Below, piece by piece: positions 1-8,888 of a DNA stretch of 9,794 bases. Under the pieces are notes generated by a model that was not told where the DNA came from, did no database searches, and worked only from the letters and a program-made list of their open reading frames with translations. A program made the position numbers and the translations under genes. Positions within the stretch are counted from its first letter, which is position 1. The number at the start of each line of letters is the position of its first letter. Source of the DNA: Alphaproteobacteria bacterium (GTDB lineage Bacteria; Pseudomonadota; Alphaproteobacteria; Sphingomonadales; Emcibacteraceae); assembly GCA_013152615.1 (NCBI GenBank), contig JAADGA010000022.1, forward strand, positions 1 to 9,794. The letters run 5' to 3'.

Positions 1-3198
<3,198 letters not shown>

Positions 3199-3229
3199 CG
3201 GCCCCGGTTTCCTGTATGCCCCGCCACCA

Positions 3230-4351
3230 TCACACTCTCATGGGCATCAGGACATAAAGGGCACCGTCATCGCTCACATCCCGCAAAATGGTTGGTGCCG
3301 TCGAATCCGCCAGCACCACCTGAGCAAGGTCGCCTTCGATCTGGCCCAGTATATCCAGCAAATAACGGGAATTAAAGCCAATTTCCATATCGTCACTGCT
3401 GTAACTCGCCGCCACTTCTTCCTTGGCGGTGCCCTGCTCGGGGCTGTTGACGGAAAGTTTCAGGCTATCCGCACTCAGTGATAATTTAATTGAGCGGGTT
3501 TTTTCGGTGGAGATGGTCGACACCCGGTCAACCGCTTCGGCAAATTGCTTGCTGTCGATTTCCATGATCTTGTCATTGCCCTCGGGAATGACCCGGCTGT
3601 AATCCGGGAAGGTGCCATCAATCAGCTTTGATGTCAGAATAATCCGGGAGAAGATAAAACGAATTTTGGTTTCCGACAGCGATACCTTGACATCCCCCTC
3701 AAACTCGTCGATCAACTTGCGCAGTTCTCCGACCAGCTTGCGCGGCACAATCACCCCCGGCATTTCGGCAAGCCCCTCGGGCCGCTCCATGTCAAAACGC
3801 GCCAGACGATGACCATCGGTCGCCACCCCCCTGAGGACGGCATTGCCATCATCATCATCGGTCACATGCAGATAAATACCGTTCAGATAATAGCGGGTTT
3901 CTTCGGTCGAGACCGCAAACCGGGTCTTGTCAATCAGCCGTTTCAGATTTGCCGCCGACAGATCAAAGACATGGGGCATATCGCCCTCGGACATAACCGG
4001 GAAATCCTCACGCGGCAGACAGGCCAGGGTAAAGCGCGACCGACCGGCGCGGATGGCAAGGCGCTGGCTCTCATCGTCATAGGACAGATCCACCTGCGCC
4101 CCGTCCGGCAGCTTGCGCACAATATCATAGAGGGTATGGGCCGGCGCGGTGATGCCGCCTGCGCTGATGATTTCCGCCTCGACCCGCTCTGAAATCGCCA
4201 GATCAAGGTCGGTGGCCTGAAGCGTCAGATGACCCTCTGCACAGTCCAGCAAAACATTGGATAAAATCGGAATCGTGTTGCGTTTTTCAACAACACTCTG
4301 AATGTGACCCAGTGATTTTAATAACGCACTTCGTTCAATTTTGAGCTTCAT
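3230..4351 (-). CDS. dnaN: DNA polymerase III beta subunit (sliding clamp)
   Basis: Ring-shaped processivity clamp that tethers DNA polymerase III and other client proteins to DNA. The protein is 373 residues, the normal family length, if translation starts at MKLKIERSALLKS (ATG 4349-4351). Family landmarks are NTIPILSNVLL at 25-35, ATDLDLAI at 46-53, ATDGHRLARFD at 177-187, FPDYSRVIP at 248-256 and the C-terminal MPMRV, matching the MPMRL end of E. coli DnaN that lines the client pocket. An in-frame ATG at 4370-4372 would add seven residues; it is rejected because homologues begin at MK(L/V) and it has no better ribosome site. Both starts have weak Shine-Dalgarno sequences. It follows dnaA after 211 nt with its own predicted promoter and precedes recF. 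Confidence 0.97.
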   Translation of the reverse strand: MKLKIERSALLKSLGHIQSVVEKRNTIPILSNVLLDCAEGHLTLQATDLDLAISERVEAEIISAGGITAPAHTLYDIVRKLPDGAQVDLSYDDESQRLAIRAGRSRFTLACLPREDFPVMSEGDMPHVFDLSAANLKRLIDKTRFAVSTEETRYYLNGIYLHVTDDDDGNAVLRGVATDGHRLARFDMERPEGLAEMPGVIVPRKLVGELRKLIDEFEGDVKVSLSETKIRFIFSRIILTSKLIDGTFPDYSRVIPEGNDKIMEIDSKQFAEAVDRVSTISTEKTRSIKLSLSADSLKLSVNSPEQGTAKEEVAASYSSDDMEIGFNSRYLLDILGQIEGDLAQVVLADSTAPTILRDVSDDGALYVLMPMRV

Positions 4352-4468
4352 ATTCCATTCACGCTTCTTCATCCATATTTAACTGCACCATCCCGCAATC
4401 CCCATGGCTGTTTTTCTGAATATACAACCGTGCATTACTGCGGAATTCCCCCCGATTAACCGGGTCTG

Positions 4469-4496
4469 ATCCTAGCATACTGACCGGCGGGGTCAA
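4469..4496 (-). promoter_or_regulatory. Predicted dnaN-recF-gyrB promoter
   Basis: On the minus strand TTGACC (4491-4496) is followed after 16 nt by TAGGAT (4469-4474). TGC immediately precedes the latter, giving an extended -10 (TGCTAGGAT). It lies in the dnaA-dnaN gap, about 118 nt before the dnaN start. The match to sigma-70 consensus is seen; activity is inferred. Confidence 0.55.
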
Positions 4497-4562
4497 AGTT
4501 TTTTCTGGGGGTTTTTGTCCGAGTCGTCTCTTGCTGTCCGACTGTTAAAGAAAAGCCCGGCC

Positions 4563-5978
4563 TCAGCTGGCCAATATCCGCTCCAGATGCTGAATATCCT
4601 CTTCCAGAACATTGTCTGCAAGCCGCAATTCATCAATGCGTTTAACCGCATGCATGACGGTGGTGTGATCGCGGCCACCAAATTGCCGACCAATATCGGG
4701 TAGCGATTTTGGCGTCAGCTTCTTGGCCAGATACATTGCCACCTGGCGCGGGCGGGCGACCTGACGCGCACGCCGGGACGACAGCAGTTCGGACAGACGG
4801 ATGTTAAAATAATCCGCCACCCGGCGCTGAATTTCATCAATACTGATCCGGCGGACATTGGCCCGGAGCAAATCCTGCAACACTTCCCGGGTCATTTCCA
4901 GCGTGACCTCCCGGCCGATCAGGGTTGCGTGGGCAATCATCCGGTTGAGCGCCCCTTCCAGTTCACGAACGTTGGAGGTGATTTTACGCGCCAGAAATTC
5001 CAGTACCGACAGGCTGATATCGACTTCAGGTTCCTTGTTGGCCTTCTGTTGCAGGATGCCGAGGCGCAGTTCATATTCGGTCGGATGAATATCCGCCACC
5101 AGCCCCCAGCCCAGACGCGAGCGGATCCGCTCTTCAATGCCGTCCATATCGGTCGGCGACCGGTCCGCCGAAATAACCACCTGCCGCCGATGATCGATCA
5201 GGGCATTGAAGGTATGGAAAAATTCTTCCTGGGTTGATTGCTTGTTGGCAATGAATTGCAGGTCATCAATCATCAAAAGATCAACCGAACGAAATTTCTG
5301 CTTGAACGACATGGTATCCTTGTAGCGAATCGAGCTGACAAATTGATACATAAATTGTTCTGCCGACAGGTAAACCACTTTCCGGGCCGGGAAATGTTCC
5401 CGGTTTGACCAGGCAATGGCATGCATCAGATGGGTCTTGCCGAGGCCGACTCCGCCATGAAGAAACAGCGGGTTGAAGTGGACCTCTTTATTTTCTGCCA
5501 CCCGGCGGGCAGCGGCATAGGCAAGCTCGTTCGAGCGGCCGACAACAAAGCTGTCAAAGGTAAAGCGTGGGTCGAGCGGCGCCCCGAATTCAGTGTCACG
5601 ATGTCGGGCGACAGCAGCGGGTTCGGGCTTTCTGCCCGGCGCTCTCGCGGGGCTTTTTTCCGATGGTGGGGAGGCCCCTGCCGCCGCAGCAAACCCGGAC
5701 AGGACGATGAAATTAATATCGGAAATAGCCGGGTTTTCCGCCGCCCATGCCTGTCCGATCCGGTCGGCATAATTGGCGTTGAGCCAGTTCCGCATGAAGC
5801 GTGTCGGTGCCGCCATCACCGCACAGCCGTCCTCAATATTCACCAGAGCCAGTGGCTTGAACCAGCTGTTGAACACGCCATCATCAAATTCTGTCCTCAG
5901 GCGTGCCAAAACCCTTGACCACTGTGCCTCCATACCGGTTTCTATGCCCTCTTGCTGCGCCGCCGTTACGATATTCAT
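4563..5978 (-). CDS. dnaA: Chromosomal replication initiator protein DnaA
   Basis: AAA+ initiator that binds DnaA boxes, melts the origin and recruits DnaB helicase; usually also a transcriptional autoregulator. In 471 residues, domain I (to about 90) contains the WSRVLARLRTEF and FNSWFKPL landmarks. Domain II is a short Ala/Pro-rich linker (about 95-130). Domain III has Walker A GGVGLGKT at 175-182, Walker B LLMIDDLQF at 234-242, the arginine-finger region RIRSRLGWGL (Arg288) and sensor II NVRELEGALNR at 336-346. Domain IV has ARPRQVAM (Arg409) and the DnaA signature GGRDHTTVMHAV at 434-445. The ATG at 5976-5978 has AGAGG 11 nt upstream. Many homologues start nearer M16 (ATG 5931-5933), so the first 15 residues are uncertain. 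It lies downstream of a five-copy repeat array, a likely control region. Confidence 0.97.
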   Translation of the reverse strand: MNIVTAAQQEGIETGMEAQWSRVLARLRTEFDDGVFNSWFKPLALVNIEDGCAVMAAPTRFMRNWLNANYADRIGQAWAAENPAISDINFIVLSGFAAAAGASPPSEKSPARAPGRKPEPAAVARHRDTEFGAPLDPRFTFDSFVVGRSNELAYAAARRVAENKEVHFNPLFLHGGVGLGKTHLMHAIAWSNREHFPARKVVYLSAEQFMYQFVSSIRYKDTMSFKQKFRSVDLLMIDDLQFIANKQSTQEEFFHTFNALIDHRRQVVISADRSPTDMDGIEERIRSRLGWGLVADIHPTEYELRLGILQQKANKEPEVDISLSVLEFLARKITSNVRELEGALNRMIAHATLIGREVTLEMTREVLQDLLRANVRRISIDEIQRRVADYFNIRLSELLSSRRARQVARPRQVAMYLAKKLTPKSLPDIGRQFGGRDHTTVMHAVKRIDELRLADNVLEEDIQHLERILAS

Positions 5979-6008
5979 CGTCTTTAAAACCTCTAAATCC
6001 CTATATAT

Positions 6009-6095
6009 CCGTTATTGTTATACATGGTGTTATCATTGTCATACATGCTGTCATTATTGTTATACATGGTGCCATACATAGTGTCGTTCATGGTG
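6009..6095. repeat. Five-copy 12-bp repeat array upstream of dnaA
   Basis: Plus-strand 12-mers begin at 6018 (ttatacatggtg), 6039 (tcatacatgctg), 6060 (ttatacatggtg), 6072 (ccatacatagtg) and 6084 (tcgttcatggtg). The first three lie in 21-bp units (6009-6029, 6030-6050, 6051-6071) whose 9-bp spacers end in TTATTG or TCATTG; the last two abut with 12-bp spacing. The array starts about 30 nt before the dnaA start codon. The first seven bases, TTATACA, match the DnaA-box pattern TTATNCACA, but the last two do not. This looks like a protein-binding array for dnaA autoregulation or origin function; the function is inferred. No convincing -35/-10 pair for dnaA was found in the same stretch, though TATAAC and TATATA occur there. 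Confidence 0.75.
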
Positions 6096-6141
6096 TCGTC
6101 CGGGGAGGGGTATCTGACCATCATTTCCTTTTTGTCACCGG

Positions 6142-6558
6142 CTAGCTTTGCCGCCACGGCAACCCGGCGGCTTTCCAGCCGTTGCCGCCGCCGCGATGAC
6201 CGGCCTCATCCGGATCACCCTCAAAACCGCCGAGAATATTAAAGCATTTTTCATAGCCCGCCGCCGTCATCGCCGCCGCCGCCGCCCGGGACCGCACCCC
6301 GGACCGACAGAGGAAATAAAGCGGATAGTCCCGGGGGATATTATGGGCGATAACCATAGCGGTGAATGACGGATTGACCACCATATCAGGGAATAACTGC
6401 CAACTGACCAGAAGGGGTGATTTGCCCGGCCCGGACAGGTCACACAGGCCGACATAGGTCCACTCGGCCCGGGTACGCACGTCAATAAGGGTGGCTCTCT
6501 CATCCTGCGCCAGCCCCTCCCAGGCCGCCACAACCGTTACATCACCAGTATAACTCAT
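6142..6558 (-). CDS. Single-domain rhodanese-like protein
   Basis: Small cytoplasmic sulfurtransferase-like protein of 138 residues with no signal peptide or membrane segment. It has the rhodanese pattern: LIDVRTRAEW at 24-33, then the active-site loop CRSGVRS at 84-90 with the persulfide-forming Cys84 and Arg89, then RAAAAAMTAAGY and the ILGGFEG strand-helix end, closing with NGWKAAGLPW. The complete CxxGxR loop suggests an active enzyme; the sulfur acceptor cannot be read from sequence. ATG is at 6556-6558 with GGGA eight nt upstream. It precedes dnaA by 163 nt and lies about 500 nt from rpsT, so it interrupts the usual rpsT-dnaA adjacency. Co-transcription with dnaA is possible because no T-tract terminator separates them. 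A functional link to replication is not indicated. Confidence 0.93.
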   Translation of the reverse strand: MSYTGDVTVVAAWEGLAQDERATLIDVRTRAEWTYVGLCDLSGPGKSPLLVSWQLFPDMVVNPSFTAMVIAHNIPRDYPLYFLCRSGVRSRAAAAAMTAAGYEKCFNILGGFEGDPDEAGHRGGGNGWKAAGLPWRQS

Positions 6559-6858
6559 TTCCTGTTTCCCACACCCCCGACAAAATAAAACACCCCGCCT
6601 GCACCAGAATATTACACCATAATATCCTCGTTACAGACGCTACCCTGATCAAATTTCTGACCAAACCCCTGGCCGGATAAAAATGCTGACATCCAGACTC
6701 ATTAAACAGACGGCCTGATCGTTTCCATCGGCAATTTTACTATTTCATCCCCTCATGAATAGCGAACAGGGTACAGCCCGGCGGGATTTCTGGCAACCGA
6801 TTCATCTGGAAATAATCACAATTTATGGGTTAGATATGGCTTGACTCCGGGGCATGCC

Positions 6859-6888
6859 ACTATATCTGGTATATAGTAATATTATTAC
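6859..6888. repeat. Two overlapping perfect palindromes in AT-rich DNA
   Basis: The first is ACTATAT-CTGGT-ATATAGT (6859-6877), with 7-bp arms and a 5-bp centre. The second, GTAATATTATTAC (6876-6888), has 6-bp arms around one base and shares two bases with the first. A third palindrome, GCAAAATTTTTGC, lies at 6928-6940. None is followed by a terminator-like T-tract in a useful position, so operator or duplex-unwinding roles are more likely than termination. Confidence 0.6.
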
Positions 6889-6945
6889 ATAATAGGCTAT
6901 CCGGAAAAATATAAAATTTCCGCGCCAGCAAAATTTTTGCGGCCC

Positions 6946-6979
6946 AAAAATAAAGCCGAACCGTAACCGGTTCAGCTTT
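6946..6979 (-). terminator. Intrinsic terminator of rpsT
   Basis: On the minus strand AAAGCTGAACCG (6968-6979) pairs with CGGTTCGGCTTT (6952-6963) across the four-base loop GTTA. This gives a 12-bp stem with a single G-U pair, followed at once by ATTTTT. It is about 85 nt past the rpsT stop and the only strong terminator between rpsT and the rhodanese. Confidence 0.88.
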
Positions 6980-7021
6980 TCAGGGATACTTCCCTACCGG
7001 ACTCGCCGGGTTTGTTCAGGC

Positions 7022-7052
7022 GACTCGAAAATCAGTGCTGATTTGCCGAGCC
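7022..7052 (-). repeat. Hairpin just downstream of rpsT stop, no T-tract
   Basis: On the minus strand GGCTCG (7047-7052) pairs with CGAGTC (7022-7027, one G-U), then, after a small internal loop, AAATCAG (7038-7044) pairs with CTGATTT (7029-7035). It begins about 10 nt after the rpsT stop codon. With no uridine run it is not a terminator; it could protect the 3' end of the transcript or form one arm of a processed 3' UTR. Confidence 0.5.
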
Positions 7053-7062
7053 ATCACGGCCA

Positions 7063-7329
7063 TTACAGCGAAAGCGCGTTGACCCGTTTTGCCAGACGGG
7101 ACACTTTCCGGGATGCCGATTTTTTATGCAGGACACCTTTTGTCACCCCGCGCATCAATTCCGGCTGGGCAGCTTTCAGAGCCAGCCGGGCCTCTTCGGC
7201 ATTGCCACCCTCCAGCGCCAGTTCCACCTTCTTGACAAAGGTCCGAATCCGGCTTTTGCGGGATTTATTCACTTCGGCACGCCGGGCATTGGCGCGAATT
7301 CTTTTTTTAGCCTGTAACAAATTAGCCAT
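7063..7329 (-). CDS. rpsT: 30S ribosomal protein S20
   Basis: Primary 16S rRNA-binding protein of the small subunit. The 88-residue, Lys/Arg-rich protein matches S20 in length and pattern: [17 protein letters not shown] at the N-terminus, [16 protein letters not shown] at 21-36, then an Ala-rich helical middle and [19 protein letters not shown] near the C-terminus. The ATG (7327-7329) is preceded by AAGGAT at 7341-7346, an 11-nt spacing that is slightly long. It has its own promoter about 110 nt upstream and an intrinsic terminator downstream, so it is probably monocistronic. In E. coli S20 is translationally autoregulated; a pairing segment next to this ribosome site could serve similarly, but this is inference. 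Confidence 0.97.
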   Translation of the reverse strand: MANLLQAKKRIRANARRAEVNKSRKSRIRTFVKKVELALEGGNAEEARLALKAAQPELMRGVTKGVLHKKSASRKVSRLAKRVNALSL

Positions 7330-7352
7330 CAGCGGTGTCTATCCTTACCGTA

Positions 7353-7400
7353 AATTCCCCGGCCTCAACCCGCATCAATAAAAAAACGCCGTGGGGAATC
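7353..7400 (-). promoter_or_regulatory. Possible structured rpsT leader
   Basis: In the minus-strand leader GATTCCCC (7393-7400) can pair with GGGGAATT (7353-7360; seven Watson-Crick pairs plus one G-U) across a 32-nt loop that contains a run of seven T (7380-7386). The 3' arm ends six nt before the AAGGAT ribosome site. It could influence access to that site. Pairing is seen; regulation is inferred. Confidence 0.3.
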
Positions 7401-7437
7401 GGGGATATAATTGCTTTAATCCAGTTTCAAGTGGTGG

Positions 7438-7466
7438 CTTATAACCATGCATGTTCCTTTGGTCAA
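7438..7466 (-). promoter_or_regulatory. Predicted rpsT promoter
   Basis: On the minus strand TTGACC (7461-7466), a 17-nt spacer and TATAAG (7438-7443), each five of six to sigma-70 consensus with ideal spacing. The predicted start near 7431 leaves a leader of about 100 nt before rpsT. It lies between the enoyl-CoA hydratase terminator and rpsT, where a promoter is needed. Confidence 0.75.
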
Positions 7467-7539
7467 CAGGCTTCTCAAGATATTTGCCGCCGCAAGCCCC
7501 GAAAGGGACCAACAGACCGGGTTGGCATTCCTGATTGAC

Positions 7540-7572
7540 AAAAAATCGGCTATTTATGAGTAAATTTAGCCG
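7540..7572 (-). terminator. Intrinsic terminator overlapping the hydratase stop codon
   Basis: On the minus strand CGGCTA (7567-7572) pairs with TAGCCG (7547-7552), and inside it ATTTA can pair with TAAAT around a CTCA loop. The stem is followed by ATTTTTT (7540-7546). The 3' arm contains the TAG stop codon (7550-7552), so the terminator is built into the last codons of the gene. It separates the hydratase from rpsT transcription. Confidence 0.75.
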
Positions 7573-8326
7573 TTCTTTTTTCGGCAAAGGCCGCCATGCC
7601 CTCTTTCTGATCATCGGTGGCAAACAGGGAATGGAAAACCCGGCGTTCAAACATAACCCCCTCCCGCAGGGTGGTTTCATAAGCCTTGTTAACCGATTCC
7701 TTGGCAAGCATCACCGACGGCAGCGACAGGTCGGCAATTTTGCGCGCCACCTTCAGCGCCTCGTCAACCAGATCATCAACCGCCACCACCCGGCTGACCA
7801 GACCGGCACGTTCGGCCTCTGCCGCATCCATCATCCGCCCGGTCAGGATCATCTCCATCGCCTTTGATTTGCCGACAAGCCGGGTCAGCCTCTGGGTCCC
7901 GCCGCCGCCGGGAATGACGCCGAGCTTGATCTCCGGCTGGCCGAATTTGGCATTGTCTGCCGCCAGAATAAAGTCACACATCATCGCCAGCTCGCAGCCG
8001 CCGCCAAGGGCATAGCCCGCCACCGCCGCAATGATCGGCTTGCGACAGCGCGACGCCTCTTCCCAGTTCGCGGTGATAAAATCGCTCATATAGGCCTCAA
8101 CAAAACTCAGGGATTGCATTTCCTTGATGTCGGCACCGGCGGCAAAAGCCTTTGAACTGCCGGTAATAACCATGGCGCGGATATTATCATCGCTCTCAAA
8201 AGTCCTGAGCGCACGGGTGACTTCATCCATAATCTGCCCGTTAAGCGCATTAAGGGACTCGGGCCGGTTCAGTGTAATCAGACCGACAGGGCCCTTACAA
8301 TCCACCAGAATCATCTTATAGGACAT
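7550..8326 (-). CDS. Enoyl-CoA hydratase/isomerase family protein
   Basis: Crotonase-fold enzyme, most likely hydrating 2-trans-enoyl-CoA to 3-hydroxyacyl-CoA in fatty-acid or related acyl-CoA breakdown. The 258 residues match the usual length of a short enoyl-CoA hydratase. The CoA-binding and oxyanion segment [11 protein letters not shown] is at 60-70 and [10 protein letters not shown] at 105-114. The two catalytic glutamates fit Glu112 and Glu132 (in FGQPEIKLG), 20 apart as in rat mitochondrial hydratase Glu144/Glu164, which argues for hydratase activity rather than a non-hydratase paralogue. ATG 8324-8326 has the strong ribosome site AAGGAG at seven-nt spacing. The gene lies between mutM and rpsT, its usual alphaproteobacterial position. 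Exact substrate, and so paaF- or fadB-type naming, cannot be fixed from sequence. Confidence 0.94.
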   Translation of the reverse strand: MSYKMILVDCKGPVGLITLNRPESLNALNGQIMDEVTRALRTFESDDNIRAMVITGSSKAFAAGADIKEMQSLSFVEAYMSDFITANWEEASRCRKPIIAAVAGYALGGGCELAMMCDFILAADNAKFGQPEIKLGVIPGGGGTQRLTRLVGKSKAMEMILTGRMMDAAEAERAGLVSRVVAVDDLVDEALKVARKIADLSLPSVMLAKESVNKAYETTLREGVMFERRVFHSLFATDDQKEGMAAFAEKRTAKFTHK

Positions 8327-8384
8327 ATCATTTCTCCTTGAATAATATAATTTTATACAAACTGGTACAGCTAAAATTTATCTG

Positions 8385-8413
8385 GATATATATGCTTTAG
8401 CGCGGCTTTACAA
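8385..8413 (-). promoter_or_regulatory. Possible promoter of the enoyl-CoA hydratase
   Basis: On the minus strand TTGTAA (8408-8413), a 17-nt spacer and TATATC (8385-8390). It lies about 60 nt before the start codon in an AT-rich gap. A second -10-like TATAAA is nearer the gene but has no good -35. Moderate consensus match only. Confidence 0.4.
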
Positions 8414-8431
8414 GACAGAATGGCCGGGCCT

Positions 8432-8875
8432 TCATTCGGGACTAACCGAAAAATAAATTATCGTCCGGGCAGCGCTTTTCTCACCGGACTTTTTTATTCT
8501 GCTGATTTTTATGGTTAATATTTCGCCGTCACGCCGGGCGCTGATACAAAAAGTGGCCGGGCCATTGCAGTTTTTCACGGTTGCCGGCTGGCCGCTGATA
8601 TTGTGCCATGATAATGACGGCAACACCCGCCGGTAATAGTTAAACACCCGGACAGGCTCCTGTGGCCCGCTGGCCCGGGCCTCGACAATACGGCCTTCGG
8701 GGGTGTCAAACATGACCCGGCTGTCCTGTTCTTCATCAAACCCCTGCATCAGCGGAATATCCAGATCGGACAATAACACTGTCTGCCCCGCACCGGCGTG
8801 CAAATTTCCAACCGGAACAAGGATAAAGGCCAGCAACAAGACCCGCTTCAGATATATATGTGCACCATGTAGCAT
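8432..8875 (-). CDS. Exported protein of unknown function
   Basis: No named family recognised. Starting at ATG 8873-8875 the product is 147 residues with a Sec-type signal peptide: Lys10-Arg11, hydrophobic core VLLLAFILVPVG (12-23), and a likely cleavage after LHA (27) or GAG (30). The mature part, of about 118 residues, has IPLMQGFDE, FDTPEGRIVEARA, a VRVFNYYRRVLPSLSWH segment, two cysteines at 103 and 110 that could form a disulfide, and a basic C-terminal strand region. The open frame extends to 9037, but that would overlap mutM by about 150 nt and bury the signal peptide, so the later start is preferred although it has no clear ribosome site. It follows the mutM stop by 13 nt, suggesting translational coupling. 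A periplasmic location is inferred. Confidence 0.75.
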   Translation of the reverse strand: MLHGAHIYLKRVLLLAFILVPVGNLHAGAGQTVLLSDLDIPLMQGFDEEQDSRVMFDTPEGRIVEARASGPQEPVRVFNYYRRVLPSLSWHNISGQPATVKNCNGPATFCISARRDGEILTIKISRIKKSGEKSAARTIIYFSVSPE

Positions 8876-8888
8876 GACAGCAGGATAG

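Larger units (their letters stand above)
6559..7062. other. Gene-free region between rpsT and the rhodanese; possible origin or regulatory DNA
   Basis: No supportable coding sequence was seen in these 504 bases. The right third holds a hairpin just after the rpsT stop and the rpsT intrinsic terminator (6946-6979). Around 6859-6940 the DNA is AT-rich with several perfect palindromes. The rest must contain the rhodanese promoter, but no good -35/-10 pair stood out. The only DnaA-box-like match is weak: ATAATCACA at 6812-6820, 7 of 9 to TTATNCACA. Position next to the dnaA cluster makes an origin possible, but many alphaproteobacteria have oriC near hemE instead, so this is a low-confidence suggestion. 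Confidence 0.3.

Noticed and set aside
4540..4575. Possible dnaA terminator near the stop codon
   Set aside because: GGCC-n6-GGCC gives only a 4-bp stem before GGGCTTTTC, too weak to call an intrinsic terminator.
5421..5918. Plus-strand open frame of 165 codons
   Set aside because: Antisense to the linker and N-terminal part of dnaA; no protein family features.
6009..6095. CRISPR array
   Set aside because: Units are 12-21 bp with spacers of nine bp or none, the spacers resemble one another, and no cas genes are present.
5903..6145. Plus-strand frame encoding repeated VIHGVI-like peptides
   Set aside because: The peptide repeat is only a consequence of the 21-bp DNA repeat, whose length is a multiple of three; there is no ribosome site, and half the frame is antisense to dnaA.
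6740..6805. Minus-strand 21-codon frame (MNRLPEIPPG...)
   Set aside because: The peptide looks somewhat protein-like, but there is no Shine-Dalgarno sequence, the length is at chance level, and there is nothing to compare it with.
5979..7062. Perfect DnaA boxes (TTATNCACA)
   Set aside because: None was found by eye on either strand in the gaps around dnaA and the rhodanese; only partial matches exist, so a firm oriC call is not supported.
6559..7062. Clustered GANTC (CcrM) methylation sites
   Set aside because: Four GACTC sites in about 500 bp against roughly two expected is not a convincing excess, and the dnaA upstream repeat region has none.
8414..8431. Possible terminator after the exported hypothetical gene
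   Set aside because: GAATG and CATTC arms around a GC-rich core are present, but no T-tract follows.
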